Source: Saccoglossus kowalevskii (Eukaryota; Hemichordata; Enteropneusta; Harrimaniidae). Taken from it: a stretch of DNA of 64,000 nt. Numbering within the stretch: the stretch's first letter is position 1; every line of letters starts with the position of its first letter. A model generated the notes under the pieces. It ran no database searches, was not told the origin of the DNA, and worked only from the letters and a program-made list of their open reading frames with translations. Of the stretch, positions 22,667 through 35,810 are shown one piece after another. The translations under genes were made by a program, and so were the position numbers. The stretch spans positions 145,202-209,201 of the forward strand of contig NW_003133315.1 of assembly GCF_000003605.2 (NCBI RefSeq), written 5' to 3'.

Positions 22667-23614
22667 AGTAAAGCGCGATTGGGCGTGGTTAGTACTTGCA
22701 TGGGAGACTCCCTGAGTAAATGAGCCATTGATTTTTCTTTCATCACACTCACACACATAGTAAAGATATAAGGCAACGATCCTGCATCCTTCCTTACTGT
22801 GATGGCAGTTATTTATAGTGGAAAATCGTGGACTTTTTGTAACTATTTTAATTAAGGAAAAGTTTTCAAATTCCTTCTAATTTTCTAGAACAAGTTGTAG
22901 ATGCTGACGGTACGTAGTAGGTTTTAAGATGTTAACACACCGTGTAAAGTTGTTCAAAGTGATTGCAAAGTTATGCAAAGTTATTGCAAAGTTCGTTGAT
23001 GTATTGGTATGTATGACCTAAGTTGTTGGCATATAGAAACGCGCAGTGGTAAAGTCGAACAATTTAATAAAAGCCAGTTCAAAGCAGCATATAGATGTTT
23101 ACATGAACTCACTGTAAAATGTTAGAAAACAGCATGCAATGTTCAAGTAAAAAAGCGAAGGAAATTTTGGCGGAGTTGCTTGTATATTAAACCTAAGTCA
23201 TCGTCATGACACCCCCGCAGTTAAATTTCGAAAACAATAAGTAAATGTATCGAGAATGCCTCATAAATAAGCAGATTATCACAACAGCCAACCGAAAATT
23301 CGACAACAAACTGCTTACAAAGTTGTGAAAAGCGATTGCAAAGTTGCTTGTTTCAATCGGTATTGTTACCTGAGATATCATATTAAGAATTACCATAGTT
23401 AAAAGTTCGAAAATGTGTATAAATATTTCGTGAATTGCTGTAAAATTACCGTAGTGTTACTCCATGTAAGTAGAGGTCATAGGTCAAATATCGAAGGTAC
23501 TTTGTGCCAGCGATAATGATGTTAAAACATTTAAAAACATAAAATACCCGCCAATTCGGATTGACTTTAAATAATTCATGCAGCTGTGTGTTTAGGTGAA
23601 CGCCAAATGTTTAA
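22667..23614 (+). repeat. Satellite monomer 25 (948 bp)
   Basis: Long form, GATTGGGCG in the 5S-like segment, ACGATCCTGC and CCATGTAAG as in monomer 9. B-tail. Confidence 0.95.
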
Positions 23615-24550
23615 AGTAAAGCGCGATCGGGCGTGGTTAGTACTTGCATGGGAGACTCCCTGAGTAAATGAGCCATTGATTTTTCTTTCATCACACTCAC
23701 ACACATAGTAAAGATATAAGGCAACGCTCCTGCATCCTTCCTTACTGTGATGGCAGTTATTTATAGTGGACTTTTTGTAACTATTTTAATTAAGGAAAAG
23801 TTTTCAAATTCCTTCTAATTTTCTAGAACAAGTTGTAGATGGTGACGGTACGTAGTAGGTTTAAGATGTTAACACACCGTGTAAAGTTGTTCAAAGTGAT
23901 TGCAAAGTTATGTAAAGTTATTGCAAAGTTCGTTGATGTATTGGTATGTATGACCTAAGTTGTTGGCATATAGAAACGCGCAGTGGTAAAGTCGAGCAAT
24001 TTAATAAAAGCCAGTTCAAAGCAGCATATAGATGTTTACATGAACTGACTGTAAAATGTTAGAAAACAGCATGCAATGTTCAAGGGAAAAAGCGAAGGAA
24101 ATGTTGGCGGAGTTGCTTGTATATTAAACCTAAGTCATTGTCATGTCACCCGGCAGTTAAATTTCGAAAACAATAAGTAAATATATCGAGAATGCCTCAT
24201 AAATAAGCAGATTATCACAACAGCCAACCGAAAATTCGACAACAAACTGCTTACAAAGTTGTGAAAAGCGATTGCAAAGTTGCTTGTTTCAATCGGTATT
24301 GTTACCTGAGATATCATATTAACAATTACCATAGTTAAAAGTTCGAAAATGTGTATAAATATTTCGTGAATTGCTGTTAAATTACCGTAGTGTTACTCCG
24401 AGTAAGTAGAGGTCATAAGTCAAATATGGAAGGTACTTTGTGCCAGCGATAACGATTTTAAAACATTTAAAAACATAAAATACCCGCCAATTTGGCTTAA
24501 CTTTAAATAATTCATGCAGCTGTATGTTTAGATGACTGCCAAAAGTTGAA
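23615..24550 (+). repeat. Satellite monomer 26 (936 bp)
   Basis: Short form. The first half resembles monomer 10 (GTAGGTTTAAG, ATGTAAAG). The second half has CACCCGGCAG, GTCATAAGTC and an A-tail with GACTGCC. A mosaic copy. Confidence 0.95.
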
Positions 24551-25487
24551 AGTAAAGCGCGATCGGGCGTGGTTAGTACTTGCATGGGAGACTCCCTGAG
24601 TAAATGAGCCATTGATTTTTCTTTCATCACACTCACACACATAGTAAAGATATAAGGCAACGCTCCTGCATCCTTCCTTACTGTGATGGCAATTATTTAT
24701 AGTGGAATTTTTGTAACTATTTTAATTAAGGAAAAATTTTCAAATTCCTTCTAATTTTCTAGAACAAGTTGTATAAGCTGTCGACACGTAGTAGGTTTTA
24801 AGATGTTAACATACCGTGTAATGTTGTTCAAAGTGATTGCAAAGTTATGCAAAGTTATTGCAAAGTTCGTTGATGTATTGGTATGTATGACCTAAGTTGT
24901 TGGCATATAGAAACGCGCAGTGGTAAAGTCGAACAATTTAATAAAAGCCAGTTCAAAGCAGCATATAGATGTTTACATGAACTGACTGTAAAATGTTAGA
25001 AAACAGCATGCAATGTTCAAGGGAAAAAGCGAAGGAAATGTTGGCGGAGTTGCTTGTATATTAAACCTAAGTCATTGTCATGTCACCCGGCAGTTAAATT
25101 TCGAAAACAATAAGTAAATATATCGAGAATGCCTCATAAATAAGCAGATTATCACAACAGCCAACCGAAAATTCGACAACAAACTGCTTACAAAGTTGTG
25201 AAAAGCGATTGCAAAGTTGCTTGTTTCAATCGGTATTGTTACCTGAGATATCATATTAACAATTACCATAGTTAAAAGTTCGAAAATGTGTATAAATATT
25301 TCGTGAATTGCTGTAAAATTACCGTAGTGTTACTCCATGTAAGTAGAGGTCATAGGTCAAATATCGAAGGTACTTTGTGCCAGCGATAATGATGTTAAAA
25401 CATTTAAAAACATGAAATACCCGCCAATTCGGATTGACTTTAAATAATTCATGCAGCTGTGTGTTTAGGTGAACGCCAAATGTTTAA
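24551..25487 (+). repeat. Satellite monomer 27 (937 bp)
   Basis: Short GTGGAATTTTT form with CTGTCGACACG and GTAATGTTG. CACCCGGCAG is repeated from monomer 26. B-tail. Confidence 0.95.
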
Positions 25488-26414
25488 AGTAAAGCGCGAT
25501 CGGGCGTGGTTAGTACTTGCATGGGAGACTCCCTGAGTAAATGAGCCATTGATTTTTCTTTCATCACACTCACACACATAGTAAAGATATAAGGCAACGC
25601 TCCTGCATCCTTCCTTACTGTGATGGCAATTATTTATAGTGGAATTTTTGTAACTATTTTAATTAAGGAAAAATTTTCAAATTCCTTCTAATTTTCTAGA
25701 ACAAGTTGTATAAGCTGTCGACACGTAGTAGGTTTTAAGATGTTAACATACCGTGTAATGTTGTTCAAAGTGATTGCAAAGTTATGCAAAGTTCGTTGAT
25801 GTATTGGTATGTATGACCTAAGTTGTTGGCATATAGAAACGCGCAGTGGTAAAGTCGAACAATTTAATAAAAGCCAGTTCAAAGCAGCATATAGATGTTT
25901 ACATGAACTGACTGTAAAATGTTAGAAAACAGCATGCAATGTTCAAGTAAAAAAGCGAAGGAAATTTTGGCGGAGTTGCTTGTATATTAAACCTAAGTCA
26001 TCGTCATGACACCCCCGCAGTTAAATTTCGAAAACAATAAGTAAATGTATCGAGAATGCCTCATAAATAAGCAGATTATCACAACAGCCAACCGAAAATT
26101 CGACAACAAACTGCTTACAAAGTTGTGAAAAGCGATTGCAAAGTTGCTTGTTTCAATCGGTATTGTTATCTGAGATATCATATTAAGAATTACCATAGTT
26201 AAAAGTTCGAAAATGTGTATAAATATTTCGTGAATTGCTGTTAAATTACCGTAGTGTTACTCCGAGTAAGTAGAGGTCATAGGTCAAATATGGAAGGTAC
26301 TTTGTGCCATCGATAACGATTTTAAAACATTTAAAAACATAAAATACCCGCCAATTTGGCTTAACTTTAAATAATTCATGCAGCTCTATGTTTAGATGAC
26401 CGCCAAAAGTTGAA
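25488..26414 (+). repeat. Satellite monomer 28 (927 bp, shortest complete copy)
   Basis: Short GTGGAATTTTT form that has also lost one 11-bp AAAG unit (ATGCAAAGTTCGTTG directly). GTGCCATCGATAAC is private. A-tail with CTCTATG. Confidence 0.95.
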
Positions 26415-27362
26415 AGTAAAGCGCGATCGGGCGTGGTTAGTACTTGCATGGGAGACTCCCTGAGTAAATGAGCCATTGAATTTTCTTTCATCACACTCAC
26501 ACACATAGTAAAGATATAATGCAACGATCATGCATCCTTCCTTACTGTGATGGCAGTTATTTATAGTGGAAAATCGTGGACTTTTTGTAACTATTTTAAT
26601 TAAGGAAAAGTTTTCAAATTCCTTCTAATTTTCTAGAACAAGTTGTAGATGCTGACGGTACGTAGTAGGTTTTAAGATGTTAACACACCGTGTAAAGTTG
26701 TTCAAAGTGATTGCAAAGTTATGCAAAGTTATTGCAAAGTTCGTTGATGTATTGGTATGTATGACCTAAGTTGTTGGCATATAGAAACGCGCAGTGGTAA
26801 AGTCGAACAATTTAATAAAAGCCAGTTCAAAGCAGCATATAGATGTTTACATGAACTCACTGTAAAGTGTTAGAAAACAGCATGCAATGTTCAAGTAAAA
26901 AAGCGAAGGAAATTTTGGCGGAGTTGCTTGTATATTAAACCTAAGTCATCGTCATGACACCCCCGCAGTTAAATTTCGAAAACAATAACTAATTGTATCG
27001 AGAATGCCTCATAAATAAGCAGATTATCACAACAGCCAACCGAAAATTCGACAACAAACTGCTTACAAAGTTGTGAAAAGCGATTGCAAAGTTGCTTGTT
27101 TCAATCGGTATTGTTACCTGAGATATCATATTAAGAATTACCATAGTTAAAAGTTCGAAAATGTGTATAAATATTTCGTGAATTGCTGTTAAATTACCGT
27201 AGTGTTACTCCGAGTAAGTAGAGGTCATAGGTCAAATATGGAAGGTACTTTGTGCCAGCGATAACGATTTTAAAACATTTAAAAACATGAAATACCCGCC
27301 AATTCAGCTTAACTTTAAATAATTCATGCAGCTGGATGTCTAGATGACCAGCAAAAGTTGAA
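26415..27362 (+). repeat. Satellite monomer 29 (948 bp)
   Basis: Long form, T run cut to four (GAATTTTC). AACTAATTG is shared with monomers 3 and 61. The tail is aberrant: CTGGATGTCTAGATGACC then AGC. Confidence 0.95.
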
Positions 27363-28291
27363 AGTAAAGCGCGATCGGGCGTGGTTAGTACTTGCATGGG
27401 AGACTCCCTGAGTAAATGAGCCATTGATTTTTCTTTCATCACACTCACACACATAATAAAGATATAAGGCAACGCTCCTGCATCCTTCCTTACTGTGATG
27501 GCAATTATTTATAGTGGAATTTTTGTAACCATTTTAATTAAGGAAAAATTTTCAAATTCCTTCTAATTTTCTAGAACAAGTTGTAGAAGCTGTCGGTACG
27601 TAGTAGGTTTTAAGATGTTAACACACCGTGTAAAGTTGTACAAAGTGATTGCAAAGTTATTGCAAAGTTCGTTGATGTATTGGTATGTATGACCTACGTT
27701 GTTGGGATATAGAAACGCGCAGTGGTAAAGTCGAACAATTTAATAAAAGCCAGTTCAAAGCAGCATATAGATGTTTACATGAACTGACTTTAAAATGTTA
27801 GAAAACAGCATGCAATGTTCAAGTAAAAAAGCGAAGGAAATTTTGGCGGAGTTGCTTGTATATTAAACCTAAGTCATTGTCATGACACCCCCGCAGTTAA
27901 ATTTCGAAAACAATAAGTAAATGTGTCGAGAACGCCTCATAAATAAGCAGATTATCACAACAGCCAACCGAAAATTCGACAACAAACTGCTTACAAAGTT
28001 GTGAAAAGCGATTGCAAAGTTGCTTGTTTCAATCGGTATTGTTACCTGAGATATCATATTAACAATTACCATAGTTAAAATTTCGATAATGTGTATAAAT
28101 ATTTCGTGAATTGCTATAAAATTACCCCGTAGTGTTACTCCGAGTAAGTAGAGGTCATAGGTCAAATATAGAAGGTTCTTTGTGCCAGCGATAATGATTT
28201 TAAAACATTTAAAAAAATGAAATCACGCCAATTCGGCTTAACTTTAAATAATTCATGCAGCTGTATGTCTAGATGACCGGCAAATGTTGAA
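27363..28291 (+). repeat. Satellite monomer 30 (929 bp)
   Basis: Short form, one AAAG unit lost. GACCTACG and GAGAACGCC are shared with 31. Private changes include ATTACCCCGTAG and AAATCACGCC. Tail GTCTAGATGACCGGC. Confidence 0.95.
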
Positions 28292-29227
28292 AGTAAAGCG
28301 CGATCGGGCGTGGTTAGTACTTGTATGGGAGACTTCTGAGTAAATGAGCCATTGATTTTTCTTTCATCACACTCACACACATAATAAAGATATAAGGCAA
28401 CGCTCTGCATCATTCCTTACTGTGATGGCAATTATTTATAGTGGAATTTTTGTAACCATTTTAATTAAGGAAAAAATTTCAAATTCCTTCTAATTTTCTA
28501 GAACAAGTTGTAGAAGCTGTCGACACGTAGTAGGTTTTAAGGTGTTAACACACCGTGTAAAGTTGTTCAAAGTGATTGCAAAGTTATGCAAAGTTATTGC
28601 AAAGTTCGTTGATGTATTGGTATGTATGACCTACGTTGTTGGCATATAGAAACGCGCAGTGGTAAAGTCGAACAATTTAATAAAAGCCAGTTCAAAGCAG
28701 CATATAGATGTTTACATGAACTGACTGTAAAATGTTAGAAAACAGAATGCAATGTTCAAGTAAAAAAGCGAAGGAAATTTTGGCGGAGTTGCTTGTATAT
28801 TAAACCTAAGTCATTGTCATGACACCCCCGCAGTTAAATTTCGAAAACAATAAGTAAATGTGTCGAGAACGCCTCATAAATAAGCAGATTATCACAACAG
28901 CCAACCGAAAATTCGACAACAAACTGCTTACAAAGTTGTGAAAAGCGATTGCAAAGTTGCTTGTTTCAATCGGTATTGTTACCTGAGATATCATATTAAC
29001 AATTACCATAGTTAAAAGTTCGAAAATGTGTATAAATATTTCGCGAATTGCTGTAAAATTACCGTAGTGTTTCTCCAAGTAAGTAGAGGTCATAGGTCAA
29101 ATATAGAAGGTACTTTGTGCCAGCGATAATGATTTTAAAACACTTAAAAACATGAAATACCCGCCAATTCGGCTTAACTTTAAATAATCCATGCAGCTGT
29201 GTGTTTAGGTGAACGCCAAATATTTAA
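28292..29227 (+). repeat. Satellite monomer 31 (936 bp)
   Basis: Box C is followed by AGACTTCTGAG with bases missing, and has CTTGTATGGG. Short GTGGAATTTTT form, GAGAACGCC and TTCGCGAATTG. B-tail. Confidence 0.95.
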
Positions 29228-30165
29228 AGTAAAGCGCAATCGGGCGTGGTTCGTACTTGCATGGGGGACTCCCTGAGTAAATGAGCCATTGATTTTTCTT
29301 TCATCACACTCATACACATGGTAAAGATGTAAGGCAACGCTCCTGCATCCTTCCTTACTGTGATGGCAATTATTTATAGTGGACTTTTTGTAACTATTTT
29401 AATTAAGGAAATGTTTTCAAATTCCTTCTAATTTTCTAGAACAAGTTGTAGATGCTGTCGGTACGTAGTAGGTTTTAAAATGTTAACACACCGTGTAAAG
29501 TTGTTCAAAGTGATTGCAAAGTTATGCAAAGTTATTGCAAAGTTCGTTGATGTATTGGTATGTATGACCTAAGTTGTTGGCATATAGAAACGCGCAGTGG
29601 TAAAGTCGAACAATTTAATAAAAGCCAGTTCAAAGCAGCATATAGATGTTTACATGAACTGACTGTAAAATGTTAGAAAACAGCATGCAATGTTCAAGGA
29701 AAAAAGCGAAGGAAATGTTGGCGAAGTTGCTTGTATATTAAACCTAAGTCATTGTCATGACACCCCCGCAGTTAAATTTCGAAAACAATAAGTAAATATA
29801 TCGAGAATGTCTCATAAATAAGCAGATTATCACAACAGCCAACCGAAAATTCGACAACAAACTGCTTACAAAGTTGTGAAAAGCGATTGCAAAGTGGCTT
29901 GTTTCAATCGGGATTGTTACCAGATATATCATATTAACAAGTACCATAGTTAAAAGTTCGAACATGTGAATAAATATTTCGTGAATTGCTGTTAAATTAC
30001 CGTAGTGTTACTCCGAGTAAGTAGAGGTCATAGGTCAAATATGGAAGGTACTTTGTGCCAGCGATAACGATTTTAAAACATTTAAAAACATGAAATACCC
30101 GCCAATTCGGCTTAACTTTAAATAATTCATGCAGCTGTATGTTTAGGTGACCGCCAAATGTTGAA
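29228..30165 (+). repeat. Satellite monomer 32 (938 bp)
   Basis: The 5S-like segment has GCGCAATCGGG, GTTCGTACTTG and GGGGGACTC. Short form. The plus-strand TATA octamer is lost (GTGAATAAATA). GGGATTGTTACCAG and GCGAAGTTGC mark the 32-33 pair. The tail is a hybrid, GTATGTTTAGGTGACC. Confidence 0.95.
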
Positions 30166-31103
30166 AGTAAAGCGCGATCGGGCGTGGTTAGTACTTACAT
30201 GGGAGACTCCCTGAGTAAATGAGCCATTGATTTTTCTTTCATCACACTCACACACATAGTGAAGATATAAGGCAACGCTCCTGCATCCTTCCTTACTGTG
30301 ATGGCAATTATTTATAGTGGACTTTTTGTAACTATTTTAATTAAGGAAATGTTTTCAAATTCCTTCTAATTTTCTAGAACAAGTTGTAGATGCTGTCGGT
30401 ACGTAGTAGGGTTTAAGATGTTAACACACAGTGTAAAGTTGTTCAAAGTGATTGCAAAGTTATGCAAAGTTATTGCAAAGTTCGTTGATGTATTGGTATG
30501 TATGACCTAAGTTGTTGGCATATAGAAACGCGCAGTGGTAATGTCGAACAATTTAATAAAAGCCAGTTCAAAGCAGCATATAGATGTTTACATGAACTGA
30601 CTGTAAAATGTTAGAAAACAGCATGCAATGTTCAAGGGAAAAAGCGAAGGAAATGTTGGCGAAGTTGCTTGTATATTAAACCTAAGTCATTGTCATGACA
30701 CCCCCGCAGTTAAATTTCGAAAACAATAAGTAAATGTATCGAGAATGCCTCATAAATAAGCAGATTATCACAACAGCCAACCGAAAATTCGACAACAAAC
30801 TGCTTACAAAGTTGTGAAAAGCGATTGCAAAGTGGCATGTTTCAATCGGGATTGTTACCAGATATATCATATTAACAAGTACCATAGTTAAAAGTTCGAA
30901 CATGTGAATACATATTTCGTGAATTGCTGTTAAATTACCGTAGTGTTACTCCGAGTAAGTAGAGGTCATAGGTCAAATATGGAAGGTACTTTGTGCCAGC
31001 GATAACGATTTTAAAACATTTAAAAACATGAAATACCCGCCAATTCGGCTTAACTTTAAATAATTCATGCAGCTGTATGTTTAGGTGACCGCCAAATGTT
31101 GAA
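30166..31103 (+). repeat. Satellite monomer 33 (938 bp)
   Basis: A near-copy of 32 in its second half (GGGATTG, ACAAGTACC, GTGAATACATA with the TATA lost). Box C has CTTACATGGG. Short form, hybrid tail. Confidence 0.95.
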
Positions 31104-32040
31104 AGTAAAGCGCGATCGAGCGTGGTTAGTACTTACATGGGAGACTCCCTGAGTAAATGAGCCATTGATTTTTCTTTCATCACACTCACACACATAGTAA
31201 AGATATAAGGCAACGCTCCTGCATCCTTCCTTACTGTGATGGCAATTATTTATAGTGGACTTTTTGTAACTATTTTAATTAAGGAAATGTTTTCAAATTC
31301 CTTCTAATTTTCTAGAACAAGTTGTAGATGCTGTCGGTACGTAGTAGGTTTTAAGATGTTAACACACAGGGTAACGTTGTTCAAAGTGATTGCAAAGTTA
31401 TGCAAAGTTATTGCAAAGTTCGTTGATGTATTGGTATGTATGACCTAAGTTGTTGGCATATAGAAACGCGCAGTGGTAAAGTCGAACAATTTAATAAAAG
31501 CCAGTTCAAAGCAGCATATAGATGTTTACATGAACTGACTGTAAAATGTTAGAAAACAGCATGCAATGTTCAAGGGAAAAAGCGAAGGAAATTTTGGCGG
31601 AGTTGCTTGTATATTAAACCTAAGTCATTGTCACGACACCCCCGCAGTTAAATTTCGAAAACAATAAGTAAATGTATCGAGAATGCCTCATAAATAAGCA
31701 GATTATCACTACAGCCAACCGAAAATTCGACAACAAACTGCTTACAAAGTTGTGAAAAGCGATTGCAAAGTTGCTGTTTCAATCGGTATTGTTATCTGAG
31801 ATATCATATTAACAATTACCATAGTTAAAAGTTCGAAAATGTGTATAAATATTTCGTGAATTGCTGTAAAATTACCGCAGTGTTACTCCAAGTAAGTAGA
31901 GGTCATAGGTCAAATATCGAAGGTACTTTGTGCCAGCGATAATGATGTTAAAACATTTAAAAACATGAAATACCCGCCAATTCGAATTAACTTTAAATAA
32001 TTCATGCAGCTGTGTGTTTAGGTGAACGCCAAATGTTTAA
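31104..32040 (+). repeat. Satellite monomer 34 (937 bp)
   Basis: First half like 33 (CTTACATGGG, plus GATCGAGCG). Second half like monomer 3 (CCGCAGTG near 31872). TCACGACACC and TTGCTGTTTC are private. Short form, B-tail. Confidence 0.95.
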
Positions 32041-32987
32041 AGTAAAGCGCGATCGGGCGTGGTTAGTACTTGCATGGGAGACTCCCCGAGTAAATGAGCC
32101 ATTGATTTTTCTTTCATCACACTCACACACATAGTAAAGATATAAGGCAACGCTCCTGCATCCTTCCTTACTGTGATGGCAGTTATTTATAGTGGAAAAT
32201 CGTGGACTTTTTGTATCTATTTTAATTAAGGAAAAGTTTTCAAATTCCTTCTAATTTTCTAGAACAAGTTGTAGATGCTGACGGTACGTAGTAGGTTTTA
32301 AGATGTTAACACACCGTGTAAAGTTGTTCAAAGTGATTGCAAAGTTATGCAAAGTTATTGCAAAGTTCGTTGATGTATTGGTATGTATGACCTAAGTTGT
32401 TGGCATATAGAAACGTGCAGTGGTAAAGTCGAACAATTTAATAAAAGCCAGTTCAAAGCAGCATATAGATGTTTACATGAACTCACTGTAAAATGTTAGA
32501 AAACAACATGCAATGTTCAAGTAAAAAGCGAAGTAAATTTTGGCGGAGTTGCTTGTATATTAAACCTAAGTCATCGTCATGACACCCCCGCAGTTAAATT
32601 TCGAAAACAATAAGTAAATGTATCGAGAATGCCTCATAAATAAGCAGATTATCACAACAGCCAACCGAAAATTCGACAACAAACTGCTTACAAAGTTGTG
32701 AAAAGCGATTGCAAAGTTGCTTGTTTCAATCGGTATTGTTACCTGAGATATCATATTAACAATTACCATAGTTAAAAGTTCGAAAATGTGTATAAATATT
32801 TCGTGAATTGTTGTTAAATTACCGTAGTGTTACTCCGAGTAAGTAGAGGTCATAGGTCAAATATGGAAGGTACTTTGTGCCAGCGATAACGATTTTAAAA
32901 CATTTAAAAACATAAAATACCCGCCAATTCGGATTAACATTAAATAATTCATGCAGCTGTGTGTTTAGGTGAACGCCAAAAGTTGAA
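32041..32987 (+). repeat. Satellite monomer 35 (947 bp)
   Basis: Long form of the monomer 1/4 kind (CCCCGAG, TTTTTGTATC, GAAGTAAATTTTGG). The tail changes from B (GGTGAACGCC) to A-type AAAAGTTGAAAG within 12 bp. Confidence 0.95.
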
Positions 32988-33924
32988 AGTAAAGCACGAT
33001 CGGGCGTGGTTAGTACTTGCATGGGAGACTCCCTGAGTAAACGAGTCGTTGATTTTTCTTTCATCACACTCACACACATAGTAAAGATATAAGGCAAAGC
33101 TCCTGCATCCTTCCTTACTGTGATGGCAGTTATTTATAGTGGACTTTTTGTAACTATTTTAATTAAGGAAAAGTTTTCAAATTCCTTCTAATTTTCTAGA
33201 ACAAGTTGTAGATGCTGTCGGTACGTAGTAGGTTTTAAGATGTTAACACACCGTGTAAAGTTGTTCAAAGTGATTGCAAAGTTATGCAAAGTTATTGCAA
33301 AGTTCGTTGATGTATTGGTATGTATGACCTAAGTTGTTGGCATATAGAAACGCGCAGTGGTAAAGTCGAACAATTTAATAAAAGCCAGTTCAAAGCAGCA
33401 TATAGATGTTTACATGAACTCACTGTAAAATGTTAGAAAACAACATGCAATGCTCAAGTAAAAAGCGAAGTAAATTTTGGCGGAGTTGCTTGTATATTAA
33501 ACCTAAGTCATCGTCATGACACCCCCGCAGTTAAATTTCGAAAACAATAAGTAAATGTATCGAGAATGCCTCATAAATAAGCAGATTATCACAACAGCCA
33601 ACCGAAAATTCGACAACAAACTGCTTACAAAGTTGTGAAAAGCGATTGCAAAGTTGCTTGTTTCAATCGGTATTGTTACCTGAGATATCATATTAACAAT
33701 TACCATAGTTAAAAGTTCGAAAATGTGTATAAATATTTCGTGAATTGTTGTAAAATTACCGTAGTGTTACTCCGAGTAAGTAGAGGTCATAGGTCAAATA
33801 TGGAAGGTACTTTGTGCCAGCGATAACGATTTTAAAACATTTAAAAACATAAAATACCCGCCAATTTGGCTTAACTTTAAATAATTCATGCAGCTCTATG
33901 TTTAGATGACCGCCAAAAGTTGAA
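32988..33924 (+). repeat. Satellite monomer 36 (937 bp)
   Basis: GCACGATCGGG in the 5S-like segment, then private AAACGAGTCGTTG. Short form, GAAGTAAATTTTGG as in 35. A-tail with CTCTATG. Confidence 0.95.
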
Positions 33925-34862
33925 AGTAAAGCGCGATCGGGCGTGGTTAGTACTTGCATGGGAGACTCCCTGAGTAAATGAGCCATTGATTTTTCTTTCA
34001 TCACACTCACACACATAGTAAAGATATAAGGCAACGCTCCTGCATCCTTCCTTACTGTGATGGCAGTTATTTATAGTGGAAAATCGTGGACTTTTTGTAA
34101 CTATTTTAATTATGGAAAAGTTTTCAAAATCCTTTCTAATTTTCTAGAACAATTTGTAGATGCTGACGGTACGTAGTAGGTTTTAAGATGTTAACACACC
34201 GTGTAAAGTTGTTCAAAGTGATTGCAAAGTTATTGCAAAGTTCGTTGATGTATTGGTATGTATGACCTAAGTTGTAGGCATATAGAAACGCGCAGTGGTA
34301 AAGTCGAACAATTTAATAAAAGCCAGTTCAAAACAGCATATAGATGTTTACATGAACTGACTGTAAAATGTTAGAAAACAGCATGCAATGTTGAAGGGAA
34401 AAAGCGAAGGAAATGTTGGCGGAGTTGCTTGTATATTAAACCTAAGTCATTGTCATGTCACCCCGCAGTTAAATTTCGAAAACAATAAGTAAATATATCG
34501 AGAATGCCTCATAAATAAGCAGATTATCACAACAGCCAACCGAAAATTCGACAACAAACTGCGTACAAAATTTTGAAAAGCGTTTGCAAAGTTGCTTGTT
34601 TCAATCGGTATTGTTACCTGAGATATCATATTAACAATTACCATAGTTAAAAGTTCGAAAATGTGTATAAATATTTCGTGAATTGCTGTAAAATTACCGT
34701 AGTGTTACTCCAAGTAAGTAGAGGTCATAGGTCAAATATCGAAGGTACTTTGTGCCAGCGATAATGATGTTAAAACATTTAAAAACATGAAATACCCGCC
34801 AATTCGGATTAACATTAAATAATTCATGCAGCTGTGTGTTTAGGTGAACGCCAAATGTTTAA
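33925..34862 (+). repeat. Satellite monomer 37 (938 bp)
   Basis: Long form, one AAAG unit lost. GTTGTAGGCAT, CAAAACAGC and CTGCGTACAAA are shared with monomer 58. Small insertions in TTCAAAATCCTTTC. B-tail. Confidence 0.95.
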
Positions 34863-35810
34863 AGTAAAGCGCGATCGGGCGTGGTTAGTACTTGCATGGG
34901 AGACTCCCTGAGTAAATGAGCCATTGATTTTTCTTTCATCACACTCACACACATAGTAAAGATATAATGCAACGCTCCTGCATCCTTCCTTACTGTGATG
35001 GCAGTTATTTATAGTGGAAAATCGTGGACTTTTTGTAACTATTTTAATTAAGGAAAAGTTTTCAAATTCCTTCTAATTTTCTAGAACAAGTTGTAGATGC
35101 TGACGGTACGTAGTAGGTTTTAAGATGTTAACACACCGTGTAAAGTTGTTCAAAGTGATTGCAAAGTTATGCAAAGTTATTGCAAAGTTCGTTGATGTAT
35201 TGGTATGTATGACCTAAGTTGTTGGCATATAGAAACGCGCAGTGGTAAAGTCGAACAATTTAATAAAAGCCAGTTCAAAGCAGCATATAGATGTTTACAT
35301 GAACTCACTGTAAAATGTTAGAAAACAGCATGCAATGTTCAAGTAAAAAAGCGAAGGAAATTTTGGCGGAGTTGCTTGTATATTAAACCTAAGTCATCGT
35401 CATGACACCCCCGCAGTTAAATTTCGAAAGCAATAAGTAAATGTATCGAGAATGCCTCATAAATAAGCAGATTATCACAACAGCCAACCGAAAATTCGAC
35501 AACAAACTGCTTACAAAGTTGTGAAAAGCGATTGCAAAGTTGCTTGTTTCAATCGGTATTGTTACCTGAGATATCATATTAAGAATTACCATAGTTAAAA
35601 GTTCGAAAATGTGTATAAATATTTTGTGAATTGCTGTTAAATTACCGTAGTGTTACTCCGAGTAAGTAGAGGTCATAGGTCAAATATGGAAGGTACTTTG
35701 TGCCAGCGATAACGATTTTAAAACATTTAAAAACATAAAATACCCGCCAATTTGGCTTAACTTTAAATAATTCATGCAGCTGTATGTTTAGATGACTGCC
35801 AAAAGTTGAA
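34863..35810 (+). repeat. Satellite monomer 38 (948 bp)
   Basis: Long form with ATAATGCAACG, as monomer 59 (which also follows a 37-like copy). CGAAAGCAATAAG is shared with 42. A-tail with GACTGCC. Confidence 0.95.
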
